NCBI GenBank assembly: GCA_947456245.1
Contig: CANGPS010000006.1
Coordinates: 1-64,000, forward strand
Length of the DNA: 64,000 bases
Source: Acidimicrobiaceae bacterium
GTDB taxonomy: Bacteria > Actinomycetota > Acidimicrobiia > Acidimicrobiales > RAAP-2
Direction of reading: 5' to 3'
Part shown: positions 1 through 7,676 of the stretch, in pieces
How positions within the stretch are numbered: the first letter of the stretch is position 1
Layout of the letters: each line of letters opens with the position of its first letter
Program-made: the position numbers and the translations under genes
The notes under the pieces: generated by a model
Database searches by the model: none
What the model was told of the DNA's origin: nothing
The model's input: only the letters and a program-made list of their open reading frames with translations

Positions 1-149
1 CGGCAACGTGATGAGGGCTCTGGGTCGGAACCGAGTACTCAGAAGCAAGTCAGTCTGGGATGTCGGACGGTGAGCAAGCACCACTGGGCCACGAGGCTCA
101 GTTGGTCAAGGCAAACCGGTGGGTCCAAATAGGACACACGCTGTAAGGC
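1..149. other. Non-coding stretch at window start
   Basis: No credible reading frame, tRNA or strong hairpin is visible between the window edge and the polyphosphate kinase stop codon. It lies downstream of that gene and may hold its 3' untranslated region. Confidence 0.5.
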
Positions 150-2282
150 CTAGGAGTCGAGGCGCTGCCTGGCCTCGGCCGCTGCAGCATCCTTGAGCTC
201 CTGCTGCACGCTGTGCTCCCCGGTCGTCGACAGGCGGCGCCAACGGCGGTCGGGCCCGAGCAGCCACGTGTTCGTCTCGTCGAGGAACGTGAGCCTCATG
301 ATCTCGACGAGTCGGTCGCGCAGCTTGGGGTCGTCGATCGGGACCACCGCCTCGATGCGCCGGTCGAGGTTGCGCTCCATCATGTCGGCCGAGCCGATCA
401 GCACCTCGGTGCCGCCCTCGTCCTCCGAGCGCCCGAAGCAGTAGATGCGCGAGTGCTCGAGGAACTCCCCCACGATCGATCGGACCGAGATGGTCTCCGA
501 GAGCCCGGGGATCCCGGGCCGCAGGCAGCACATGCCGCGGATGGCGAGATCGACAGGCGTGCCCTGCTGGGAGGCCCGGTAGAGCGCGTCGATCAGGGTC
601 GGATCGGTGAGACCGTTCGCCTTGAGCATGATGCGGCCCTCGGGGCCTCGAGCCGCCTGGGCCTCGATCCGCTCGAGCAGCCCCGAGCGGAGCGAGGTCG
701 GCGACACCAGCAGGCGACGGAAGGTCCCCTGCTTGGAGAACCCGGTCAGGAAGTTGAACAGGTCGCCGACGTCCGCGCCGATCTCCTCGTCGGCCGTGAG
801 CAGGCCCACGTCCTCGTAGATCCTCGCCGTCTTGGAGTTGTAGTTGCCCGTGCCGATGTGGCAGTAACGGCGGATGTCCGCGCCTTCTCGACGCAGGACC
901 AGCGCGGTCTTCGAGTGGGTCTTGAAGCCCACCACCCCATAGACGACGTGAACCCCGGCATCCTCGAGCGTCTTGGCCCAGCCGATGTTCGCCGCCTCGT
1001 CGAATCGGGCCTGCAGCTCGACGAGCGCTGCCACCTGCTTGCCCTCTCCGGCGGCGCGGATCAGCGAGGCCACGATCGGGCTGTCGCCGGAGGTCCGGTA
1101 GAGCGTCTGCTTGATGCCGAGCACGTCGGGATCGGAGGCCGCCTGGGCGATGAACGCCTCGACCGAGCGAGAGAACGACTCGTAGGGGTGGTGCACCAGG
1201 ATGTCGTGAGAGCGCAACAGGGCGAAGATGTCCGGCTGCTCTCCGTCGACCTCCCGGATCCCAGCCGGTGCCACGGGGCTCCACGGCTCCTGGTGGAGGT
1301 CGGGTCGATCGAGCGAGTAGAGGGCCCAGAGCCCACCGAGGCCGACCGGCGCCTCCATGGCATAGACCGAGCCCTCGTCGAGCTCGAGCTCGGTGCGCAA
1401 GAACTCGCGGATCTCCGCGTTGGCGTCCGCCATGACCTCGAGGCGGACCGACCGGCCGAAGCGTCGACGACGGAGCTCGGTCTCGATCGCCTCGAGCAGG
1501 TCGTCGGCCTCGTCCTCCTCGAGCACGAGGTCGGCGTTGCGCGTGACCCGGAACGGCTCGTGGCGTCCGACCACCATGCCCGGGAAGAGCCGATCGAGAT
1601 GCGCGGCGATGAGCTTCTCGAGGGCGATGAACCGTTCGCCGTCGGGCATCACGACGAAGCGGGGAAGGATGTCGGGCACCTTGACCCGGGCGATGCGGGT
1701 CTCGTCAGTCGAGGGGTCGGTGACCTGGACGGCGAGATTCAGCGAGAGGTTCGAGATGTTCGGGAACGGATGACCGGGGTCGACGCTGAGCGGCGTGAGC
1801 ACCGGGAACACGCGTCGCTCGAACACCTCATCGAGGTAGATCCGGTCGTCATCGTCGACGTCCTCGAATTCAGAGAAGTGCACGCCAGCGAGCTCGAGCT
1901 CGGGTAGCAGCACGTCGAGCACGATCCGATCCTGACGCTGGGCGAGCTCGAGGACCCGCTCTCTGATCGCCTCGAGCTGCTGAGCCGGACGGAGTCCGTC
2001 GGTCGACCGCGTCCGAACACCGGCCATGACCTGGACCTCGAGACCAGCGACACGCACCTGGAAGAACTCGTCGAGCAGCTCGGAGAAGATGGCAACGAAC
2101 TTCACCCGCTCGAGCAGGGCGAGCCCCGGGTCCTCGGCGAGGTCGAGCAGCCGCGAGCCAAAGTCGAGCCTCGACAGCTCGCGGTTGCCGAAGCGATCGG
2201 CGCCGAAGGCCTCCACGGTGTCGGCGATGGCCGGATCGGCGGTTGGGGTGCCCTCTGACATGGGCGAGCCAGTCTGAGTCAT
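150..2282 (-). CDS. ppk1: Polyphosphate kinase (PPK1)
   Basis: Reversibly transfers the gamma-phosphate of ATP to inorganic polyphosphate. The 710-residue product has the full PPK1 layout: N-terminal helical region, head domain and two PLD-like C-terminal domains. The autophosphorylated histidine of the family corresponds to His456 (FKTHSK context), the second essential histidine to His610 (FLEHSR context); the motif ELQARFDEAANI lies just before the first. The open frame continues far upstream, but the ATG at 2282 is preceded by GGAGGA nine bases away and the upstream part is Glu/Gly-rich noise overlapping the divergent gene. A second ATG at 2261 is possible. It is transcribed alone, divergent from the SEDS gene at 2352. 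Confidence 0.95.
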   Translation of the reverse strand: MTQTGSPMSEGTPTADPAIADTVEAFGADRFGNRELSRLDFGSRLLDLAEDPGLALLERVKFVAIFSELLDEFFQVRVAGLEVQVMAGVRTRSTDGLRPAQQLEAIRERVLELAQRQDRIVLDVLLPELELAGVHFSEFEDVDDDDRIYLDEVFERRVFPVLTPLSVDPGHPFPNISNLSLNLAVQVTDPSTDETRIARVKVPDILPRFVVMPDGERFIALEKLIAAHLDRLFPGMVVGRHEPFRVTRNADLVLEEDEADDLLEAIETELRRRRFGRSVRLEVMADANAEIREFLRTELELDEGSVYAMEAPVGLGGLWALYSLDRPDLHQEPWSPVAPAGIREVDGEQPDIFALLRSHDILVHHPYESFSRSVEAFIAQAASDPDVLGIKQTLYRTSGDSPIVASLIRAAGEGKQVAALVELQARFDEAANIGWAKTLEDAGVHVVYGVVGFKTHSKTALVLRREGADIRRYCHIGTGNYNSKTARIYEDVGLLTADEEIGADVGDLFNFLTGFSKQGTFRRLLVSPTSLRSGLLERIEAQAARGPEGRIMLKANGLTDPTLIDALYRASQQGTPVDLAIRGMCCLRPGIPGLSETISVRSIVGEFLEHSRIYCFGRSEDEGGTEVLIGSADMMERNLDRRIEAVVPIDDPKLRDRLVEIMRLTFLDETNTWLLGPDRRWRRLSTTGEHSVQQELKDAAAAEARQRLDS

Positions 2283-2322
2283 TCGAGGTGCTCCTCCGAG
2301 ATTTCCGTCGTTTCCACCCCGA

Positions 2323-2328
2323 ATGCTA
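2323..2328 (-). promoter_or_regulatory. Putative -10 box for ppk1
   Basis: TAGCAT on the minus strand fits the actinobacterial TAnnnT -10 consensus. It would give a leader of about 34 nt carrying the GGAGGA ribosome site. It sits back to back with the -10 box of the divergent SEDS gene. Confidence 0.4.
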
Positions 2329-2338
2329 GTGCCACAGG

Positions 2339-2344
2339 TACCAT
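2339..2344 (+). promoter_or_regulatory. Putative leaderless -10 box for the SEDS gene
   Basis: TACCAT ends 7 nt before the ATG at 2352, so transcription would begin at or near the start codon. No ribosome site precedes that ATG, which agrees with a leaderless mRNA. Confidence 0.5.
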
Positions 2345-2351
2345 CGAACGG

Positions 2352-3752
2352 ATGGCGGACCTCCACACACCTAGCGGTCAGCGGACCCGGGTCTGGAGGC
2401 TTCCTCGTTACGTCAGGGGTCCGAAGCCCCGTCGCCGGACCGAGCTCGGGCTGCTCCTGCTCGTCTGGGTGATCATCGCGCTGCTGTTCAGCCTCGCCTC
2501 GTTGGGTACCAAGGGCAACCTCCCCACCCACACGGTGAGCTTCCTCGGCGGCATCCTCGGTCTCACCGTCGCGGTGCACCTCGCCAACCGGTGGCTGGTG
2601 CCCTACGCCAACCCGGTCATGCTGCCCCTCGTCGCCTTCCTCAACGGGCTCGGCTACATCGAGATCGTGCGCTGGAACCCGGTGGCCGCCCAGCAGCAGG
2701 CCACCTGGACGATGCTCGGAGGGGCGCTCTACGTACTCACCCTGATCGTCGTGCAGCGAACCAGGGACCTCGATCGCTATCGCTACCTGCTCCTGCTGGC
2801 CGCTGTCGTCCTGATGCTGGCACCCCTGTTCCCCGTCGTCGGCACCTCGATCAACGGCGCGAGGCTCTGGGTCCACTTCGGTGGTGCACTGCAGTTCCAG
2901 CCGGTCGAGATCGCCAAGATCCTGCTGGCCATCTTCTTTGCCTCCTACTTCGCCGACAAGAAGGAGCTGCTCAGCATCCCGTCGGCTCGGGTGGGGAACC
3001 GCCTCGTCCTCGACCCGAGGCCACTGCTGCCGATCATCCTCGCCTGGGGCTTCGCCCTCATGATCCTCGGCTTCGAGAACGACATCGGCTTCGCCATGCT
3101 GATCTTCGCCGTCTTCATCGCCCTGCTGTGGGTGGCGACCGGGCGCTTCACCTACCTCGCACTCGGCCTCGGCCTGTTCGGCGCCGGCGCCTGGGTGGCG
3201 ACCCGCTACTTCACCCAGGCCCATGCCCGGATCTCGATCTGGCTCGATCCCTGGAGCCAGGCGCAGGGCCGAGGTCTCCAGCTGGTCCAGACCTGGTACT
3301 CGATGGGGTCCGGCGGCGTCGGCGGGACCGGCCTCGGCCTGGGTCACGCCGGCAGCTACGTCCCGTTCCTCACCACCGACCTGATCTACGGCGCCATCGC
3401 CGAGGAGATGGGGTTCATCGGCTCGGGCATCCTCGTGATCGCCCTGGCCCTGCTGATCGGCGCCGGCTTCCACATCGCCCAGCGGTGCCGCACGGACTTC
3501 GCCCGCCTCGCCGCCACCGCACTCACGCTCGTGCTGGGGTTCCAATCGTTCTTCATCCTCGCCGGCGTCCTGCGGATCCTGCCCTTCACCGGCATCACGC
3601 TCCCCTTCGTGGCGCGTGGCGGCTCCTCGCTGGTGGCGAACTACGTCCTGATCGCCCTGCTGCTTCGGATCTCGAACGATGCCGGCCCGGAGTGGGCGGA
3701 GTCTGACGTCGTCGAGGCCGAGCAGGCCACGGCGACCTTCGGCCCGAACTGA
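2352..3752 (+). CDS. FtsW/RodA/SpoVE-family (SEDS) peptidoglycan glycosyltransferase
   Basis: Integral membrane protein of 466 residues with about 12 hydrophobic segments. SEDS proteins polymerise lipid II into glycan strands together with a class B penicillin-binding protein. Family signatures seen: GARLWVHFG and QPVEIAKI after the central loop, ENDIGFAML (usually QPDLGTA), YVPFLTTDLIYGAIAEEMG and the C-terminal TLPFVARGGSSLVANY. The long N-terminal region resembles M. tuberculosis RodA (Rv0017c) more than the shorter RodA encoded at 4194-5333, so the genome has at least two paralogues. No penicillin-binding protein or serine/threonine kinase gene is adjacent here. Its stop codon abuts the stop of the convergent gene with no spacing. 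Confidence 0.88.
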   Translation: MADLHTPSGQRTRVWRLPRYVRGPKPRRRTELGLLLLVWVIIALLFSLASLGTKGNLPTHTVSFLGGILGLTVAVHLANRWLVPYANPVMLPLVAFLNGLGYIEIVRWNPVAAQQQATWTMLGGALYVLTLIVVQRTRDLDRYRYLLLLAAVVLMLAPLFPVVGTSINGARLWVHFGGALQFQPVEIAKILLAIFFASYFADKKELLSIPSARVGNRLVLDPRPLLPIILAWGFALMILGFENDIGFAMLIFAVFIALLWVATGRFTYLALGLGLFGAGAWVATRYFTQAHARISIWLDPWSQAQGRGLQLVQTWYSMGSGGVGGTGLGLGHAGSYVPFLTTDLIYGAIAEEMGFIGSGILVIALALLIGAGFHIAQRCRTDFARLAATALTLVLGFQSFFILAGVLRILPFTGITLPFVARGGSSLVANYVLIALLLRISNDAGPEWAESDVVEAEQATATFGPN

Positions 3753-4190
3753 TCAGATCTCGTCGTCGAAGAGCTCGTCGGCCACCAGGACCGGTGCCGT
3801 CACCATCTGGCGATGGCAGAGCACCAACCCATCTGAGGGTCGACACTCGACGATCTCACGGCCACGCGGACCCATGAGGTCGATCTCCGCGCACAGGACG
3901 CCAGCCTCACGCCGCGTGAGCCTCAGGGCGATCACCTCCACCCCCGTGCGACCGAGCACCTCGGCGAACAGCTCGTGGGTCGTCGGCCGGGCTCCCACCG
4001 ATCCCTCCATGGCGGCCGCCAGCGCCGCACCCTCGGCGAGGCCGACTGGGAACGCCAGGACCCGGTAGGGCGCCTCGGTCTCGCTCAGCTGGACCAGGGC
4101 GTGGGTGTCGGGGAGGTTCACCGTCACCGACACCACCTCGGTGACCCGGAAGGTCAGGAAGCTGTCCGCTCCCGAATCGCTCTCCGTCAT
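3753..4190 (-). CDS. Bifunctional nuclease domain (BFN/DUF151) protein
   Basis: A 145-residue soluble protein of the BFN/DUF151 family. Seen signatures are the N-terminal RVTEVVSV...LVQLSETEAPYRVLAFPVGLAEGAALA and the TTHELFAEVLGRTGVEV stretch. Family members have been linked to RNA and DNA cleavage, but the cellular role is poorly defined. ATG at 4190 is preferred over a TTG one codon earlier because GGAGG lies 7 nt before the ATG. It follows the rodA stop by 3 nt, so the two are probably co-translated. Confidence 0.8.
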   Translation of the reverse strand: MTESDSGADSFLTFRVTEVVSVTVNLPDTHALVQLSETEAPYRVLAFPVGLAEGAALAAAMEGSVGARPTTHELFAEVLGRTGVEVIALRLTRREAGVLCAEIDLMGPRGREIVECRPSDGLVLCHRQMVTAPVLVADELFDDEI

Positions 4191-4193
4191 CAA

Positions 4194-5333
4194 TCAGCCT
4201 CCTCGCCGCGCCTCGACGGCGAGGACCATCCCCGTCGCCATGAAGAACACCAGCGCCGCCGAGCCGCCGTAGCTGAGGAACGGAAGCGGGATGCCGGTGA
4301 CCGGCATGATGCCCATCGTCATCCCAGCATTCTGGAAGACGCTGAAGGAGAAGAAGGCGAAGACCCCGGCGCACATCACTCGCCCGAGGGTCTCCTTGGC
4401 GGTCATGGCCGCCCGAAGCATCCGGAAGCCGACGAAGCCGAGTGCGGCGATCACCAGGGTCGAGCCGAGGAACCCGAGCTGCTCGCCGACCGCGGTGAAG
4501 ATGAAGTCGGTCTGCTGCTCAGGGACGTAGCCGAGGTTGGTCTGGGCCCCGTGGCCGATCCCAGACCCCCAGAACCCTCCGGAGCCGATCGCGATCTTCG
4601 CCTGCTTCACGTTGTAGATCGCCTGCTGGAGGCTGGGGTTGTCGGAGTTCTGGTTCAAGAAGCTGGTCAGGCGGTGCACCTGGTAGGAGGACAGGAACCC
4701 GCCGGCGACCGCCACCACCGTGATCACCGCCGCACCGAGCAGGAGCAGGAGCAGGATCCTGCCCGGGATCCCCGCCACCGCCAGCATCACGAGGAGCGTG
4801 ATGGCCATGATGATGGCCGTGCCGAGGTCGGGCTGGAGCATGATCAACCCCATCGGGACCGCCGCCATGAGCAGCAGGCGCGAGACGTCCCGGAGGGTCA
4901 GGCCCTCAGGTCGCCTCGAGCAGTAGGTCGACACGGCCAGGATCAGCGCGATGACGGCGAACTCCGAGGGCTGGATCAGCAGCGGTCCGATGGCGAACCA
5001 CCGCTGGGCGCCGAGCGCGTTGGAGCCGAACGGGCTCAGCACCAGGACCAGCAGCACCAGCAGCACGACGTAGAAGGCGGTGGCGAACTGCTCGGCCCGG
5101 CGGTAGTCGAGTCGGCCGACGACCAGCATCGCCACCGCACCAATGACCACAAAGACCATCTGCCGCTTGAGGAAGTAGCTCCCGTCGAGACCGGCCACGG
5201 CCAAGCCCGACTTCGTCGCCGTGTAGATCATGATCGAGCCGAAGACGGCCAGCACCACGGTGGCCAGTGCCAGCATCCAGTCGAACTCGCCGCCCCGCTT
5301 CGTGGAGGAGCCTGTCAACGGGGCCATGACCAT
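4194..5333 (-). CDS. rodA: Rod shape-determining protein RodA (SEDS glycosyltransferase)
   Basis: A 379-residue polytopic membrane protein that polymerises peptidoglycan in the elongation machinery. Visible motifs: GAQRWFAIGPLLIQPSEFAVIALILAV split across the central region, MLQPDLGTAIIM, YVPEQQTDFIFTAVGEQLGF, and GIPLPFLSYGGSA near the C-terminus. The open frame extends 12 codons upstream, but ATG 5333 overlaps the aroE stop in a TGATG arrangement with a GGGGGA site before it, so that start is chosen. Being downstream of aroE and mltG puts it in a wall-synthesis operon. MreBCD and a class B PBP are not in the window. Confidence 0.93.
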   Translation of the reverse strand: MVMAPLTGSSTKRGGEFDWMLALATVVLAVFGSIMIYTATKSGLAVAGLDGSYFLKRQMVFVVIGAVAMLVVGRLDYRRAEQFATAFYVVLLVLLVLVLSPFGSNALGAQRWFAIGPLLIQPSEFAVIALILAVSTYCSRRPEGLTLRDVSRLLLMAAVPMGLIMLQPDLGTAIIMAITLLVMLAVAGIPGRILLLLLLGAAVITVVAVAGGFLSSYQVHRLTSFLNQNSDNPSLQQAIYNVKQAKIAIGSGGFWGSGIGHGAQTNLGYVPEQQTDFIFTAVGEQLGFLGSTLVIAALGFVGFRMLRAAMTAKETLGRVMCAGVFAFFSFSVFQNAGMTMGIMPVTGIPLPFLSYGGSAALVFFMATGMVLAVEARRGG

Positions 5334-6172
5334 CAGCCGTCCCCCAGCGCACGCTCGGCAGCAGCCCACATGGCGTCGACAGGGGCGATCTCACCCGTCC
5401 ACCGCTCGATCTGGATCGCCGCCTGGTGGACCAGCATCCCGAGGCCCCCGACGCCAGTCGCCCCAGAGGCAGCCGCAGACTCCAGCCAGGCGGTCAGACG
5501 TGGGTGGTAGATCAGGTCCACCGCGATCTGGCCTGCGGACAGGGTGGAGGGATCGATCAACGACTCCGCCGCGGCCGCGTCGGTGCCAGCCATGCCGATG
5601 GGGGTCGCGTTGACGATGATGTCGGCCTCAGATGCCTCCGCACCAGTCGCCACCCGGCCGACGGCCCCCGCCAGAGACGCACACGCCTGTGCCGCATCCG
5701 GCCGGCGAGCAACCACCGCCACACCGGCCGCGCCGGCACGGGCGAAGGCATCGACCACCGCACGTGCCGCCCCACCGGAGCCGAGCACCACCACCTGCAT
5801 GCCGCTCGGGTCGAGATCCACCTCGCGGCGCAGCGACGCCAGCAGTCCGGCGCCGTCGGTCGACAGGCCGACCACCTCACCTCCCTCGAGCGAGAGGCAG
5901 TTCACCGAGTCGAGGCTCCGCGCGGCTGGATCGAGGCGATCGACCGCCCGTGCCACCTCGGCCTTGAGCGGCATGGTCACCGACAGCCCACGGATCGACA
6001 GGGAGCGCATGGCCGCCACCGCCGCCGCCCCGCCCCCGACCGGCACGTCGAAGGCCGCCGTCGTCCAGGCCAGGCCCATCGCCTCGAAGGCCGCCGCCTG
6101 GAGGACGGGCGACAGCGAATGCCCGACCGGAGAGCCGATGATGCCCACCACAGGGCCGTTCCGCTCGGTCAT
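5333..6172 (-). CDS. aroE: Shikimate dehydrogenase
   Basis: NADPH-dependent reduction of 3-dehydroshikimate to shikimate, the fourth chorismate-pathway step. The 279-residue protein shows SLSP for substrate binding (residues 19-22), the catalytic lysine Lys70 in SVTMPLK, Asn91 in the AVNT-like SVNC, catalytic Asp106 in STDGAGL, and the nucleotide-binding GSGGAARA at about 131. The usual Asn before TDG is Ser, a mild deviation. NATPIGM and the C-terminal GLGMLVHQAA are typical. It is 2 nt from mltG and overlaps rodA by 1 nt. Confidence 0.93.
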   Translation of the reverse strand: MTERNGPVVGIIGSPVGHSLSPVLQAAAFEAMGLAWTTAAFDVPVGGGAAAVAAMRSLSIRGLSVTMPLKAEVARAVDRLDPAARSLDSVNCLSLEGGEVVGLSTDGAGLLASLRREVDLDPSGMQVVVLGSGGAARAVVDAFARAGAAGVAVVARRPDAAQACASLAGAVGRVATGAEASEADIIVNATPIGMAGTDAAAAESLIDPSTLSAGQIAVDLIYHPRLTAWLESAAASGATGVGGLGMLVHQAAIQIERWTGEIAPVDAMWAAAERALGDG

Positions 6173-6174
6173 CG

Positions 6175-7257
6175 TCAGAGCCCCCGCTGCGCTGCGAGCT
6201 TCTCATTCGCGAGCTGCTCCGCGAAGGTCTCGGCGAACGCCTCGGTGCCGGTCTTGTCCACGACGGTGAAGTAGAGCCACGGTCCTGGCGTCGGGTGCAG
6301 GGTGGCCTCGATCGCCTTCGCCGAGACCACGCAGATGGGCGTGGGCGGAAGGCCGCGATGGAGGTAGGTGTTGTAGAGCGAGGGCGTCTGCAACATGGCG
6401 TGCGTGACCGGGCCGCCATCCTGCTTGAGGTCGTAGAGCACGGTCGAGTCCATCTGCAGCGGCATCTGCTTGCTCAGGCGATTGTCGATGACGGTGGCGA
6501 CCTTGGCCATGTTTCGAACCTGGTAGCCCTCCTTCTCCACCACCGAGGACTCGATGACGACCGAGTACGCGTCTTTGCCGCGGATGGTCGCCCCCGGGGT
6601 GAGGCCCTCGGCGCTGGCCATCGACGTGAATCGGCGCACCATCGTTCGCACCACGTCGTGGGCGGTGGTCGACGGGGCGATCAGATAGCGCCCCGGCGCG
6701 ATGAGGCCCTCGAGGTCCTTCGATCCCGTCGGCTGGTAGGGCGAGTGCACCGAGCCGTCGTGGAGCGCCGTGCGCACCTCAGCGACGAACGGTGCTGGCA
6801 TCTGCGTCGACAGTCGGGCCACCACCTCGCGGATCGTGAACCCGGCGGGCACCTCGAGGGCGTTGGTGTTCGGCGGCGCCGCCAGGATCTCCCGCACAGC
6901 GCCGATCGTCGACCCCTCCGGGAACGAGTACCAGCCCGGGTGGATGGCGGGGTCACCATGGATCGTCGAGTACACGGAGAACGCCAAGGTGCTCGAAAGC
7001 ACGCCCTTCGCCGCCAGCTCGTCGGCCACCGAGCCCACCGAGGCACCGGGCTGGATGCCGATGGTCCGCTCCCGTCCCCGTGTGGCACCCACGGCATGGA
7101 CCGCCACCTCGTACCAGACGATGCCGGCAAGCACGATCACCAGCGCCGCCGCGGCTCCAACCGCCCAGACGCGACGCCGACGCTTGCGACGCCGGGGCCG
7201 TGGCGCTGGGCTCACCGCCGGAGCCTCGGACGTCGGGTCTACTGGCAACTGATCCAC
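6175..7257 (-). CDS. mltG: Endolytic murein transglycosylase MltG
   Basis: YceG/MltG family: cuts nascent glycan strands to set chain length at the membrane. A basic cytoplasmic N-terminus (residues 20-30) is followed by one membrane span (31-50), a LysM-like region and the catalytic domain. Catalytic Glu corresponds to Glu241 in SSVVEKEGY; NRL, QMDSTVLYDL, SLYNTYLHRGLPPTPI are family hallmarks. The usual LEGYLFPDTY is modified to LEGLIAPGRYLI. The GTG start lies inside the last codons of ruvX (19-nt overlap) and lacks a clear ribosome site, so translational coupling is likely. Confidence 0.92.
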   Translation of the reverse strand: MDQLPVDPTSEAPAVSPAPRPRRRKRRRRVWAVGAAAALVIVLAGIVWYEVAVHAVGATRGRERTIGIQPGASVGSVADELAAKGVLSSTLAFSVYSTIHGDPAIHPGWYSFPEGSTIGAVREILAAPPNTNALEVPAGFTIREVVARLSTQMPAPFVAEVRTALHDGSVHSPYQPTGSKDLEGLIAPGRYLIAPSTTAHDVVRTMVRRFTSMASAEGLTPGATIRGKDAYSVVIESSVVEKEGYQVRNMAKVATVIDNRLSKQMPLQMDSTVLYDLKQDGGPVTHAMLQTPSLYNTYLHRGLPPTPICVVSAKAIEATLHPTPGPWLYFTVVDKTGTEAFAETFAEQLANEKLAAQRGL

Positions 7258-7676
7258 GCTTCGAGCAGCACCGTGGCTGCCGCAGAGTCGATCGAGGACC
7301 GCTGCTCACGCGCCGGGCGCCCGGCAGCCCGAAGCGAGCCGGCTGCCTGCACGGTGGTGAGCCGCTCATCATGGAGCTCGACGGTCACAGCCTCGCCACC
7401 GAGCCGCTCATCGATGGCGGCGGCGAATGCGCGGGCGGATCGAGCTGACGCTCCCTCCCTGCCGTCGAGGCCCTTGGGGAGCCCCACCACGACGACGACC
7501 GCCCCCTCCTCCTCGACCAGCGCCGCCAGCGCGTCGAGGTGACGGCCGGACGAGTCGACCTGGACCGCCGGCCTCGGGAACGCCATCGTCCGGTCGCGGT
7601 CCGACACAGCCACGCCGATGCGCCGCTGCCCGGGATCGAGGGCGAGCACGCGACCGACGGCGAGCGCCATGGTCAT
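7239..7676 (-). CDS. ruvX: RuvX/YqgF-family nuclease
   Basis: A 145-residue RNase H-fold protein (YqgF/RuvX), proposed as a Holliday-junction resolvase and as a factor in pre-16S rRNA 5'-end processing. Seen: LALDPGQRRIGVAVSD with the first acidic residue, VVVVGLPKGLDGREG, the glutamate of VTVELHDERLTT, and the terminal aspartate in RSSIDSAAA. The ATG overlaps the alaS stop as ATGA. The alaS-ruvX-mltG-aroE order is the same as in mycobacteria. Confidence 0.9.
   Translation of the reverse strand: MTMALAVGRVLALDPGQRRIGVAVSDRDRTMAFPRPAVQVDSSGRHLDALAALVEEEGAVVVVVGLPKGLDGREGASARSARAFAAAIDERLGGEAVTVELHDERLTTVQAAGSLRAAGRPAREQRSSIDSAAATVLLEAWISCQ

Noticed and set aside
213-1907. 564-codon plus-strand open frame opposite ppk1
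   Set aside because: Composition is that of a complementary-strand shadow (His/Arg/Asp-rich), with no recognisable domain; ppk1 on the other strand is certain.
150-3545. 1131-codon minus-strand open frame extending upstream of ppk1
   Set aside because: Only the part from 2282 downward resembles PPK1; the rest is a GC-biased shadow of the divergent membrane-protein gene, and a strong ribosome site marks ATG 2282.
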